Below are positions 1-8,075 of a stretch of 21,347 bases of DNA, one piece after another. Position 1 is the first letter of the stretch, and each line of letters starts with the position of its first letter. The position numbers and the translations under genes were made by a program. The notes beneath the pieces are model-generated. The model saw nothing but the letters and a program-made list of their open reading frames with translations. It had not been told where the DNA came from and did no database searches. This DNA is from a virus: positions 1-21,347 of IMG/VR virus record IMGVR_UViG_3300020141_000686, one strand, 5' to 3'.

Positions 1-785
1 GTTGGTTTTACTTTATCCAACACGTTGGTTATTTCAGCAAGTTTAATTACAACCACTTGATTATCACTTACTTTATTCTTTGACGAACTAATAATCTTCT
101 TAATCTTTTCAATTTCTTCACATACAAATGTTGCCAACGAATTGGTGTTTGAAACATTTAAAATGTATTCACGTATAAGGGTCTTTTGATTTTCATCAAA
201 GTCTTTATACTTGGTATTCATTCCTTCCAAGAGTAATTTATAAGCGAGTAGTCTAATATCTTCGCTTTGTTGTTTATAGTATTCCAGTAGATTTTCTTCA
301 GTATCTGATTTTTTCACAACCACATTACACAAACATTCAATAATTGATTCTCTGGATTGAATTACTTCTTTAACGTCAAACTTAGAAGCTGTCTTATTTT
401 CAAAAACTTTGTATATCGATGCCAAAATACGATAATTTTTAATATTACCCTTTAAAAAATTATCAATTTGATAAATGTCTTTGATTTCACGGATCAATTC
501 ATACTTTTGTTGAGCTAATACTTTGTCATTAAGTTGAGAACGTGATTCTAGTACCACGCTCATGATTCTCTCAGCGTGTGATGTGTCTCTAGCCTTTTCG
601 TTTAATAGAAAGGTATATAATTGGTACTCTTTTCCTAACTCGGTGTTCTCGGAAAAATACTTAAACAAAATTTGTTTGGCAGCAGACTCATCTTTACCAG
701 CGATAATATCAGCTGTAATTTGACGGGTAAGCAACTCAAACAAAATTCCCGTATTTTTGAACTTTGAATGCTTAGATTTATGCAT
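1..785 (-). CDS. Conserved head-region protein of unknown function (C-terminus beyond window)
   Basis: The frame opens with ATG at 785 (peptide MHKSKHSKFKNTGILFELL) and stays open for 261 codons to the left edge, so the C-terminus is missing. The visible part is charged and mostly helical by eye, with no signal peptide, membrane segment or recognisable catalytic motif. Its place is informative: it lies 56 bases downstream of the portal gene on the same strand, where T4-like phages keep prohead core, scaffold and protease genes. I infer a head-assembly or scaffold role from position alone. The N-terminal sequence resembles hypothetical proteins I associate with marine T4-like phages, but I cannot name the family. 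There is no Shine-Dalgarno sequence before the ATG; a TATAAATT box lies 12 bases upstream. Confidence 0.8.
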   Translation of the reverse strand, partial: MHKSKHSKFKNTGILFELLTRQITADIIAGKDESAAKQILFKYFSENTELGKEYQLYTFLLNEKARDTSHAERIMSVVLESRSQLNDKVLAQQKYELIREIKDIYQIDNFLKGNIKNYRILASIYKVFENKTASKFDVKEVIQSRESIIECLCNVVVKKSDTEENLLEYYKQQSEDIRLLAYKLLLEGMNTKYKDFDENQKTLIREYILNVSNTNSLATFVCEEIEKIKKIISSSKNKVSDNQVVVIKLAEITNVLDKVKP

Positions 786-797
786 ATTATTAGTTAT

Positions 798-805
798 AAT
801 TTATA
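798..805 (-). promoter_or_regulatory. Possible T4-type late promoter box (TATAAATT)
   Basis: On the coding strand TATAAATT matches 7 of 8 positions of the T4 late -10 box TATAAATA. It ends 12 bases before the ATG at 785, in the only gap (786-841) between this gene and the portal gene. The region is so AT-rich that a chance match is quite possible. Confidence 0.3.
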
Positions 806-841
806 AATATATCAATATTTGATGAAACTCCCATATTTGTA

Positions 842-2728
842 TTATTCCAATATATTCGTTTCATCCATAATGGATTTGTTCTTATTTTCAGACAACAATT
901 CCTGTTTTTCTTGTTTGGTTGTCTTGAGATACAAATCTAAATTAGTTAGTTCCTTAGATATATTTTCAAGACTGAAAACTGATCCCCCAGCATACTTGTG
1001 TGTAGGCGATCTATCAGATTTGAAATCTCGATTTATTTCGAGTCTCCCTGTGGGATCTTCTCCGAAAGGATAGTTTTCAGCTTTCTTTTGTCCTTTTTGT
1101 GAGGGACGTTCATAATCGGATTTAGCCTTTTCTTTAAGAGAAGGTGCTTCTGTAGAAGCATCTTTTTCGCCTGCGTCTGCTGTTTCCCCACCTGTTGTAC
1201 CACCTCCAGTTGCAGTCGTTTCACCTTCTTTACCAACCTTTTGAAATGATTTTGCTGGATCATTGCCTTCTTCTTCAATTTGTTTGAAACGATATGATTG
1301 TTTAGAATCATCGACAATATCGTTTTTCAAGTCGTCCATATCGTCAGATGACATATGAAATACGTTGTCATATACCCATTTTTTGCTGAATAACTTATTT
1401 TCAATCATGTCTTTTGCGACACTCACCTTGTCCGACCAAATTGCAACCTTTTCCTTTTCAAATACCGTAGAAGGATTGGTCAATTCCAAACTAAAATCTA
1501 CCAAACTTGCATCTTTATATCCTTGAGCATACAAATGAACGATTCCAATTTTAGTCAATTCACTAATAATAATACGTTGAATACGTTCAATTGTACGAGA
1601 GAAACGAACGTCTTCTTGTGCTAATGTAGCTTTACCGCTCAAATCCTCATCGTAACTCAAAAATGCCTTGGGAATCTTAAGAGCTGCCATCATCTTCCTA
1701 CGAAGATATTCAATGTCGTCGATACCGGTAAATTCCATACCAGCAAGAGGTTGAATATCAGTTCCACTATCGCCACCACGTACAGGCAAGTAAAAGTCTT
1801 CAACCATGTTCTGTAGATTGAATCTGAGATTGTAATCTCCAGTCTTTTCATCAATATACGGAATCTTCTTGGTCTTAGCGATCAACTTTTCCATATAAGA
1901 GTCAATTTCGTTTGGCGGGATATTACCAACGTCGATTTTGAATACTCTTTTTTCAGGAGCACGCATAATACGATGAATCAACATTGCGTCTTCCATCAAA
2001 CTCAATTGTTTCCATACACGACGAGCGCCTTCTAACATACTTTTACCATATGGTAGAAAATTACTATCACTCAACATACGAAAATGTGCTATTTGATAAT
2101 TTTCCAAATCTTCCACTTTACCACCGTCGGGAAGATTTACTTGAAACTTAACATAGTTCTTATTGTATAAATCACTATTTTCAACACGTGTAACATTATA
2201 AGCACTAATTGGTTCAATCATGTATACACCGTATTCTGGACTAATATACAACCGAAGATAAAAATCTCCGTACTTGCACATGTTACGAACATAACTCCAA
2301 AGGTTAAATTCTATATTCATAATATCATAATACAGATTACGTAAAATCTGTTTGATATTATCATTTGGTGTATTAATTATTAAAATATCACCCAATTCAT
2401 TGCGAGTTAATGATTCGTCTGCATAAATATCCAACGCCGAACTGAGAATCGGATCCATATCCATTGTATCATAATCACGAAACAGTTCTATACGAGCTGC
2501 TTGATAACTGAGTGTGAAATCTCTACTATATTGATTGTATGCAGAAGTACGAATACGATTAAAACGATCTCTGAGCGTATTTCTATCAGTTGCGTATGCT
2601 ACTTCATCGGTGTCAACGACTTTTAATTTTTTACCACCGACATTACGAACAATGACATCGGTAGAAAAAAGTCTCTTAAGTCGAGCAAATAATGATCTGC
2701 TTTTTAAATCTGTTGGTTGATCTGCCAT
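842..2728 (-). CDS. Portal vertex protein, T4 gp20-like
   Basis: 628 residues. Portal proteins form the dodecameric ring at one head vertex, nucleate prohead assembly and act as the DNA channel and terminase dock. The T4 gp20 family pattern is clear: an N-terminal segment with IYADES (residues 101-106), the region HFRMLSDSNFLPYGKS (215-230), EDAMLIHRIMRAPEKRVFKI (246-265) followed by DVGNIPP, then VEDFYLPVRGGDSGTDIQPL (309-328). T4 gp20 is about 524 residues; the excess here is a C-terminal tail from about residue 498, first Gly/Thr/Glu-rich (GGGTTGGE) and then Lys/Glu-rich. The large terminase gene lies 40 bases upstream on the same strand, the usual pairing for headful packaging. The start is the ATG at 2728 (MADQPTDLKS); no Shine-Dalgarno sequence is visible. 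Confidence 0.95.
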   Translation of the reverse strand: MADQPTDLKSRSLFARLKRLFSTDVIVRNVGGKKLKVVDTDEVAYATDRNTLRDRFNRIRTSAYNQYSRDFTLSYQAARIELFRDYDTMDMDPILSSALDIYADESLTRNELGDILIINTPNDNIKQILRNLYYDIMNIEFNLWSYVRNMCKYGDFYLRLYISPEYGVYMIEPISAYNVTRVENSDLYNKNYVKFQVNLPDGGKVEDLENYQIAHFRMLSDSNFLPYGKSMLEGARRVWKQLSLMEDAMLIHRIMRAPEKRVFKIDVGNIPPNEIDSYMEKLIAKTKKIPYIDEKTGDYNLRFNLQNMVEDFYLPVRGGDSGTDIQPLAGMEFTGIDDIEYLRRKMMAALKIPKAFLSYDEDLSGKATLAQEDVRFSRTIERIQRIIISELTKIGIVHLYAQGYKDASLVDFSLELTNPSTVFEKEKVAIWSDKVSVAKDMIENKLFSKKWVYDNVFHMSSDDMDDLKNDIVDDSKQSYRFKQIEEEGNDPAKSFQKVGKEGETTATGGGTTGGETADAGEKDASTEAPSLKEKAKSDYERPSQKGQKKAENYPFGEDPTGRLEINRDFKSDRSPTHKYAGGSVFSLENISKELTNLDLYLKTTKQEKQELLSENKNKSIMDETNILE

Positions 2729-2768
2729 ACGGTTGTATTGTATTTCGTAAATAAATAGTGTAATATCA

Positions 2769-4367
2769 TTATAATAACCAAGTTAAACTCTCTTTTTGAT
2801 TGTTTATACCAGTTGGCATTTCCCACGATTGTGGTGCAATAGATTGTTTTGTATTATACACTGGAGATGTTTGATTTTCAGATCTATTAATATTACCAAT
2901 CATATTTTTTGTAAGATCAATTGATTGTTGTCTCAACTTTAAAGCAGTGTCTCGTACCCACAATCCAATAGCAAATGCCATTACTAAATCGTCATTGTAA
3001 TTCCTCATTGCTTCAGCCTTACCATTATTCCATATGAATGTATACAATTCATCTATCAATCGAGTCGATTGAATATTAATAGATTTTTCACGCATATAAC
3101 TTTCTAACCGTGAAATAATCAACTGTCTAGTAACCGAAGTCGTAGTAAATCCAGGCGTCATTTTCTTCTCTGATGAATGTATTCGGTTGCTCATTTGATG
3201 TTCAACATCCACATACTTTAGATCAGCACTACTATAAAATAAATTAGGATACTTACGATCCAATGCCTGTTGAATTGTACCCCAACCAATGTTAAGATTT
3301 TCAATAACTAATAAAGCGTTATTATATTCAGTTGCTACATTCACTAACAAGTTACCATAATCTTTCGTGCCAATTTGACTTTTATATTCAGCAACTTGAG
3401 TAAAACTTTCTACATCGATAACATGAAATGAGCTATAGTCAGCACCGTCACCACGAGCAACGTCAGCACAAACCAAATATGATCTAGTGTAATCTGGATA
3501 TTCCCACAGCCATAGTGCTTTATCCATTCCTCTGGTTTCAATTGGATCACGTACCATCGACTGTTTATAAAAATCAAGTATTGGAACATCTACAACTGTA
3601 TTACCGGATGTTGCAAAATCACAATCACATTCCTGCGCAGCCATCTTTGGTCCAAGAAGTTTTGTTTGTTCATCTCGCCAAACTTGGTTTCGTTCTGGAT
3701 GAAGAGACCACGGCAACCGAATAGTATGAAACTTATTCTTTTTTGCATCCGCTTCTACCCATGTTTTATGAAAGAAATTACCCACACCGTTTGGAGTAGA
3801 TAAAACAATTGCTTTACCTCCAGTTGAAAGTGTAGATTGTGCAGATGTCCAAATTTCATCAATGTTATCAATAAACGCAGCTTCGTCTATGATCAACATT
3901 GACAGTGCAGCAGAACGACCAGCTGTACCAGATGATGATACAGCTTTAATTTGTGATCCATTTTTAAGACGCAATGATAATCGATTATCTTCTACACACG
4001 GAACTTTCAACCAGCTTGGAAGATTGTCATTTGCAAAACGTACACGGGTAACAATTTCTTTTGATGTTTCTTGTGTAATACTAATACACAGAATATTTTT
4101 ATCGCTGTTAAATATCATCATCCATAAACTATAAGCACTACTCAATGTAGTAATACCCAACTGACGACTTTTGAGGATTATGTTATAATCATGATCAATT
4201 ATTTCTTGTAATGATTTATCCTGAAATGGATATAGTTCAAAAGGAATAGTTCCACGTTTAGGATGTTGAATCTTAACGTACTTCTTCATGAAATACATCG
4301 GATTTTCAAGACACTTTTTATATTCTGACTTGATAATGTCTCTCAAGGATTTCTGATCATTCGACAT
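2769..4367 (-). CDS. Terminase large subunit (packaging ATPase and nuclease), T4 gp17-like
   Basis: 532 residues. It would cut concatemeric phage DNA and pump it through the portal. The N-terminal ATPase shows the P-loop KSRQLGITT (66-74), Walker B LIIDEAA with D161 and catalytic E162, and the coupling motif STPNG (190-194). The C-terminal RNase H-fold nuclease shows acidic residues D302 (VCADVARGD), E356 (LVIENLN) and D459/D460 (YNDDLVMAFA). The P-loop lacks the usual Lys before Ser/Thr; K66 at the start of the loop probably replaces it, as described for lambda gpA. The last residues are ESLTWLL. The ATG at 4367 overlaps the end of the upstream zinc-finger gene by 11 bases, suggesting translational coupling. 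A GGAG stands 10 bases before the ATG, one of the few Shine-Dalgarno-like sites here. Confidence 0.96.
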   Translation of the reverse strand: MSNDQKSLRDIIKSEYKKCLENPMYFMKKYVKIQHPKRGTIPFELYPFQDKSLQEIIDHDYNIILKSRQLGITTLSSAYSLWMMIFNSDKNILCISITQETSKEIVTRVRFANDNLPSWLKVPCVEDNRLSLRLKNGSQIKAVSSSGTAGRSAALSMLIIDEAAFIDNIDEIWTSAQSTLSTGGKAIVLSTPNGVGNFFHKTWVEADAKKNKFHTIRLPWSLHPERNQVWRDEQTKLLGPKMAAQECDCDFATSGNTVVDVPILDFYKQSMVRDPIETRGMDKALWLWEYPDYTRSYLVCADVARGDGADYSSFHVIDVESFTQVAEYKSQIGTKDYGNLLVNVATEYNNALLVIENLNIGWGTIQQALDRKYPNLFYSSADLKYVDVEHQMSNRIHSSEKKMTPGFTTTSVTRQLIISRLESYMREKSINIQSTRLIDELYTFIWNNGKAEAMRNYNDDLVMAFAIGLWVRDTALKLRQQSIDLTKNMIGNINRSENQTSPVYNTKQSIAPQSWEMPTGINNQKESLTWLL

Positions 4368-4965
4368 GATTTAGTTTCTCCAATTTCTGTTCAATCTTAA
4401 TAATCTGTTTATCAATCTTCTTTAGATCTTTTTTCAAATCCTTCAAAATATTTTCTTTGCGTTCAATTGTCCATTCATCAAGAGTTCCGTCTCCATTTGG
4501 AAATGAAATCTTTTCGTGAGTAGATACAAAATCAAAACTCTCTTGAACTTTGATTCTGAACTCTTTGGCTTGACTCAATTGATTTTGAAGCAATTTCTTT
4601 TGTTCATAATCATCGTATTTACCTTCTACCCTTAGTTTGCTTTCAAACTTAGTTATACATTCTTGACACATCCCGGTTTTATTGAAAAAGATTTCGTCAT
4701 ATCTATTTCCCCAACGAATATCCATATTACAATCCTTACAATGACGTTTAGTTGCTTGAATGATAGATGAATTAACGTTATTAATTGCACGTTTAGTTCC
4801 ATTTTTCTTTATCCACTTTTTGTTATTTACATCAATCCAGATTTCACCTTCTTTTTTATCGGCGAATTCAGAGTCTGTTGTATAACCCACTTGAATAAAT
4901 GGACGGTTGCCGTCAAGATAATCTCTGACGATTGCCAAATTGCTTTTTCCTAATGCTCTTTTCAT
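4357..4965 (-). CDS. Zinc-finger and coiled-coil protein; candidate terminase small subunit
   Basis: 202 residues. The middle holds a probable treble-clef or zinc-ribbon site, C76-x2-C79 and C100-x2-C103, around RWGNRYDEIFFNKTGMC. The C-terminal 40 residues are Lys/Glu/Leu-rich with heptad-like spacing (DLKKDLKKIDKQIIKIEQKL), so a coiled coil is likely. The N-terminal half (GEIWIDVNNKKWIKKNG) looks like a small beta domain. No enzyme motif is seen. The gene ends 11 bases inside the large terminase gene, the position normally held by the terminase small subunit, which recognises DNA and oligomerises through coiled coils. I therefore infer a small-terminase or packaging-adaptor role; no sequence match to T4 gp16 is apparent to me. 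The ATG at 4965 is preceded by an A-rich leader and a TATAAATC box. Confidence 0.85.
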   Translation of the reverse strand: MKRALGKSNLAIVRDYLDGNRPFIQVGYTTDSEFADKKEGEIWIDVNNKKWIKKNGTKRAINNVNSSIIQATKRHCKDCNMDIRWGNRYDEIFFNKTGMCQECITKFESKLRVEGKYDDYEQKKLLQNQLSQAKEFRIKVQESFDFVSTHEKISFPNGDGTLDEWTIERKENILKDLKKDLKKIDKQIIKIEQKLEKLNHVE

Positions 4966-4978
4966 AACTTTTTATTTT

Positions 4979-4986
4979 GATTTATA
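4979..4986 (-). promoter_or_regulatory. Possible T4-type late promoter box (TATAAATC)
   Basis: Coding-strand TATAAATC matches 7 of 8 positions of the T4 late box and ends 13 bases before the ATG at 4965. The box overlaps the stop codon of the flavoprotein gene. It would drive the zinc-finger, terminase and portal genes as a late packaging unit. The assignment rests only on sequence and spacing. Confidence 0.35.
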
Positions 4987-5737
4987 CTTCGAATGTATTA
5001 TTAAATACCGTGACAGCTTTTGAATATGATTTTTTTGTTTCATCTTTAGCATCATCCGTGTATTGCCAATTCCAAAACAATTCATTTGGAGTTTTAAATC
5101 CATAAAATTCTAACATTTGTTTTTGAGTACTGATAACATTCTTGCCATTCCAATTTTGTCCTATCGCAATAACACCCACATCAATGTTTTTTATAATATT
5201 GGACTCCCCCAATGTTGTATGACGATTTTCCAACCATGTTAAACGTTCAATCAATTTTTGATGAATGCTATTGGTTTGACCCCAACGAATTGACGTAAAA
5301 AACACAACAGTATCGCTTTCAAACAATGGTTTAGTTATCTTCCAAAGTTCATCTGATTTATTATTGATACTCGCCCAACACCGGTGATTACCGGTGGGGT
5401 TTTTTTCTTTATCTTTTAATGCAGCATCTTTTAGTCCACAATGATTTCCCCATTTAGATGATACGTTACCCTCACATGCGGCAATATTCAACTTACTCAC
5501 GTCAATAAATTCACACTTATCCGTACCCAAACGATCAGCCACCAACTTTGCAAGTTGTGTAGATTTAGCTTCATCATCTTTATGACCATCCCATCTATTT
5601 GATGTAGCAATCAATAATACCTTTTTCTTGGTTTGAAGATATTTGACGGTGTTATCAAGACGTAGTGAATTTTTCTCCATATATTGTTCACTAGAACTTG
5701 AAGCAGCTTCAACAAGAAAATCAGTTAATTTTACCAT
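4982..5737 (-). CDS. Flavodoxin-fold (FMN reductase-like) protein with a capsid-targeting-like N-terminus
   Basis: 251 residues. Residues 38-70 (KKVLLIATSNRWDGHKDDEA and on) resemble the first strand and phosphate-binding loop of NADPH-dependent FMN reductases and flavodoxins. Residues 143-166 (TVVFFTSIRWGQTNSIHQKL then IERL) resemble the second flavin-contacting loop, usually written P-x-Y-x-x-x-x-x-x-LK-x-x-x-DR. Residues 186-196 form another strand. Cysteines C88, C100 and C120 lie between the two loops and might bind metal or act in redox chemistry. The first eleven residues, MVKLTDFLVEA, align with the T4 internal-protein capsid-targeting peptide (MKTYQEFIAEA), including an L-V-E site that fits the T4 prohead protease rule (L/I)-x-E. 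A Ser-rich linker follows. The gene sits beside the packaging genes. The fold is fairly secure; substrate and partner are unknown and packaging is inference. Confidence 0.8.
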   Translation of the reverse strand: MVKLTDFLVEAASSSSEQYMEKNSLRLDNTVKYLQTKKKVLLIATSNRWDGHKDDEAKSTQLAKLVADRLGTDKCEFIDVSKLNIAACEGNVSSKWGNHCGLKDAALKDKEKNPTGNHRCWASINNKSDELWKITKPLFESDTVVFFTSIRWGQTNSIHQKLIERLTWLENRHTTLGESNIIKNIDVGVIAIGQNWNGKNVISTQKQMLEFYGFKTPNELFWNWQYTDDAKDETKKSYSKAVTVFNNTFEV

Positions 5738-5757
5738 ATTGTCTTATAAATATTGTC
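5736..5757. repeat. Short direct repeat (ATATTGTC, two copies) over a start codon
   Basis: ATATTGTC occurs at 5736-5743 and again at 5750-5757 on the plus strand, 14 bases apart. The first copy overlaps the flavoprotein start codon. It could be a tandem operator half-site or chance in AT-rich DNA. Confidence 0.4.
5739..5756 (-). promoter_or_regulatory. Leader element shared with the gene starting at 17912; possible promoter
   Basis: Coding-strand ACAATATTTATAAGACAA lies directly before the ATG at 5737. A near copy, ACAATACTTATAGACAA, precedes the ATG at 17912: 16 positions match, with one substitution and one deleted base. Two otherwise unrelated genes sharing this leader suggests a promoter or other initiation signal. 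The TATAA ends so close to the ATG that a transcript from it would be leaderless or nearly so. Confidence 0.35.
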
Positions 5758-5759
5758 AA

Positions 5760-8075
5760 TTAATCGTAATATGGAACTTTCTTACCATTAATAGATAACC
5801 AACCATCTGGCGTTTTCAATGGACATACCACGTCAACAGTACCAGGCGTTGCTGCAAGAGATGTACTGGTTACCGTTTGAGACACCGTAGTGGGTTGTGT
5901 ACCGATAGGTACCGTCATAGTAGTTACTGCTTCTAGTGTACTAAATCTTCCAGTACCAGTCGTTGTTACTCCAATATTAACATTATCCATCGTTCCAACG
6001 GCGGTTGGTTTGATATCTAACAAGTCGCTTGGACGTATGTATACTTTGCCGCCAATTGTAGATACTGACTGTGGACTAATACTAATAGTTCCTTTCTTTA
6101 TATGAAATGTTGCATCAGTTACACTGTGATCACTACTTCCACTTGATTCAAAACTAAATCTTGAAGAATCCAACATTGTTATTCCCTGTGATGGACTAAT
6201 TTGTTGAGTTTTGACCGTCATGTTGAAAATTGTCAATCCATTAGTAGTATCACTGGATGAAATACCGGGGATGCTTTTGTATACAGTTGATCCGGATACA
6301 TCAAATGTACTGATTGTACGAAGATCAGAATATACCAAGTTTGAATTTACATCAAATAGTTCAGCTTTAAGTTCAAACTGTTCTCCAGCAACCGACACTG
6401 GAAATGGAATGCGTGTTATAAAAATATCAGGTGAAAATGATGGCTCCGAATATGTAGTTAGTTTAATATCCGATAATGTAGCCGAACAATTGTTTGTATA
6501 AATTACCATCGTTCCATTGAACGAATTTTTAAACCTACTATAAAAAACACTTGGATTTGGATTGTATAAAGAAGATGACTGTTCGTCTAAATAAAATTCT
6601 CCGAGTTTAACTCCTCTGTTTACATCATAATTTTCATCTGAATTAATTTTATCATATAAAGATGATGTAATATAAAATGAAACGTAAGCTGGTTTTGCCG
6701 TATTTAATTTTACAATTCGTGATTTGCAAGAAAGTTTATATGTTACATCAGGATACAATTTCATGAAGTTACTATCATATCCCATTCCGGATTCACTGAT
6801 ATTCTCAGCCTCATTATATGGAGAATACACATGCGTTTTACTACCACCATTAGTGTCGTTCTTTACAATAATATAACGTTCTGTATTGCCAACATTATCA
6901 ATTTGAATAGAATCCATCAAATGTGAAGCTGATCTATGCATAATGATATCCGATGAACTACTATACCAATAGTGTTTCAGATGATCTTCATTTGGAAACG
7001 ATCCTAGACTTTTGAAAAAGGTATTAGGTGTAGTTGCATCAATCAATACATCAGAATCTAAAATCGGCTCGTCAGCAACAATCTCAAAATCGCCAGCTGC
7101 ACTTAAACTTCTCCGATACAATTTGTGACGATATACATTGCCACAAAATGTTTTAATATTAGAATATTCAACGAACGCAACTGATTGATTATCAGATGAA
7201 CTGGTAATAAATCTCGTATCATATCTTATATTAGTAAATGACGTATTGAGTTTTGTATCCGTTGAATTAACAATGATTTTTTTATTTTGACTGTTAATGT
7301 AGTAAATCGGATTTTTTAACTTTACTGTTTTTTCATCAATAATGTCGATAATGACATTAGAAGATGTGATGTTTACAGTCCCGTCAACATCATCGATTTT
7401 TGAAACGTACAGATCAACCAATGAATTTTTCATCGATGACGATAATATTAATCCAGCATTCAATACAGTTAATCTGTAATCTATTGGTGTTGAATTGATA
7501 TCAAACGTGCCATAATCATCTCCCTTTCGTGGAGTTACAGCATATGTGTATACCGGCGAATTAGTGATTGTTTGTACATAACCGGATGATCTATCTATAA
7601 CAATCGGTACAAATGATGAATTAACTTTTAATGTGGGGGCCTTATAAAACAAAACTTTGGATGTATTTTGAACCAACGAATTAATTTGTATATTACCAAC
7701 CCACCGAACTATTTTGTTCGTTTGTTTTTCACGACTTACAAGAATGATTTTTCCAACACCATACGGTGTATCACTATAAACATAAACTGCAATTCTAATG
7801 GCACCGCCTTCTTTGTAAGCAATGGTATTGGTTTTAGCAACTTCAATGTATAAAGAATTGCCAAAAATATCCAACGCTTCAAATTGTATAGGAGTTCCCG
7901 ATGCAAGTTTATCGGATCCGTTTAATAAAAATGTATTTTTTCCAGCTGTAAATTTTGGGTTGTATTCGGATAATACAAAATACTCGGACAGAAACGAGGT
8001 ATCTTCAATATCAACCCGTAGACTTGAAAGATTCTGTTTCTGTCCGGCATTTCTTGCATTTGATATAATTGCCAT
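5760..8075 (-). CDS. Large virion structural protein, probably tail or tail-fibre associated
   Basis: 771 residues from the ATG at 8075 (MAIISNARNA). The frame extends upstream to a TTG at 8093, but the ATG is followed by a typical structural-protein N-terminus and is preferred. Residues about 45-130 look like an Ig-like beta domain. Residues about 312-370 contain GNVYRHKLYRRS and, later, HLKHYW, a pattern I associate with tail proteins of large marine phages. The C-terminal third is Ser/Thr-rich beta sequence ending in DGWLSINGKKVPYYD. Low Cys and abundant Ser, Thr and Asn suit an elongated virion protein. I see no enzymatic motif. It lies between the recombination nuclease and the flavoprotein gene, away from the main structural block at 13157-21347. 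Its start codon lies in a predicted hairpin (8072-8102). A precise role is not assignable. Confidence 0.85.
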   Translation of the reverse strand: MAIISNARNAGQKQNLSSLRVDIEDTSFLSEYFVLSEYNPKFTAGKNTFLLNGSDKLASGTPIQFEALDIFGNSLYIEVAKTNTIAYKEGGAIRIAVYVYSDTPYGVGKIILVSREKQTNKIVRWVGNIQINSLVQNTSKVLFYKAPTLKVNSSFVPIVIDRSSGYVQTITNSPVYTYAVTPRKGDDYGTFDINSTPIDYRLTVLNAGLILSSSMKNSLVDLYVSKIDDVDGTVNITSSNVIIDIIDEKTVKLKNPIYYINSQNKKIIVNSTDTKLNTSFTNIRYDTRFITSSSDNQSVAFVEYSNIKTFCGNVYRHKLYRRSLSAAGDFEIVADEPILDSDVLIDATTPNTFFKSLGSFPNEDHLKHYWYSSSSDIIMHRSASHLMDSIQIDNVGNTERYIIVKNDTNGGSKTHVYSPYNEAENISESGMGYDSNFMKLYPDVTYKLSCKSRIVKLNTAKPAYVSFYITSSLYDKINSDENYDVNRGVKLGEFYLDEQSSSLYNPNPSVFYSRFKNSFNGTMVIYTNNCSATLSDIKLTTYSEPSFSPDIFITRIPFPVSVAGEQFELKAELFDVNSNLVYSDLRTISTFDVSGSTVYKSIPGISSSDTTNGLTIFNMTVKTQQISPSQGITMLDSSRFSFESSGSSDHSVTDATFHIKKGTISISPQSVSTIGGKVYIRPSDLLDIKPTAVGTMDNVNIGVTTTGTGRFSTLEAVTTMTVPIGTQPTTVSQTVTSTSLAATPGTVDVVCPLKTPDGWLSINGKKVPYYD

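Noticed and set aside
802-809. Exact TATAAATA on the plus strand
   Set aside because: No gene is read from the plus strand here, and the site is the partly self-complementary face of the minus-strand box at 798-805.
805-820. Six-pair hairpin AAATAT/ATATTT with loop TGAT downstream of the portal gene
   Set aside because: The stem is all A/T, short and without a T-tract, and is expected by chance in such AT-rich DNA.
1033-1317. Overlapping minus-strand frame of 94 codons within the portal gene
   Set aside because: Lys/Gln-rich product typical of a frame-shifted reading of the low-complexity portal tail; no start signal.
4982-5737. Reading the flavodoxin-like gene as a homing endonuclease or stray host gene
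   Set aside because: No GIY-YIG, HNH or LAGLIDADG motif is visible. Its AT-rich composition and Shine-Dalgarno-less leader match the neighbours, so there is no sign of very recent transfer.
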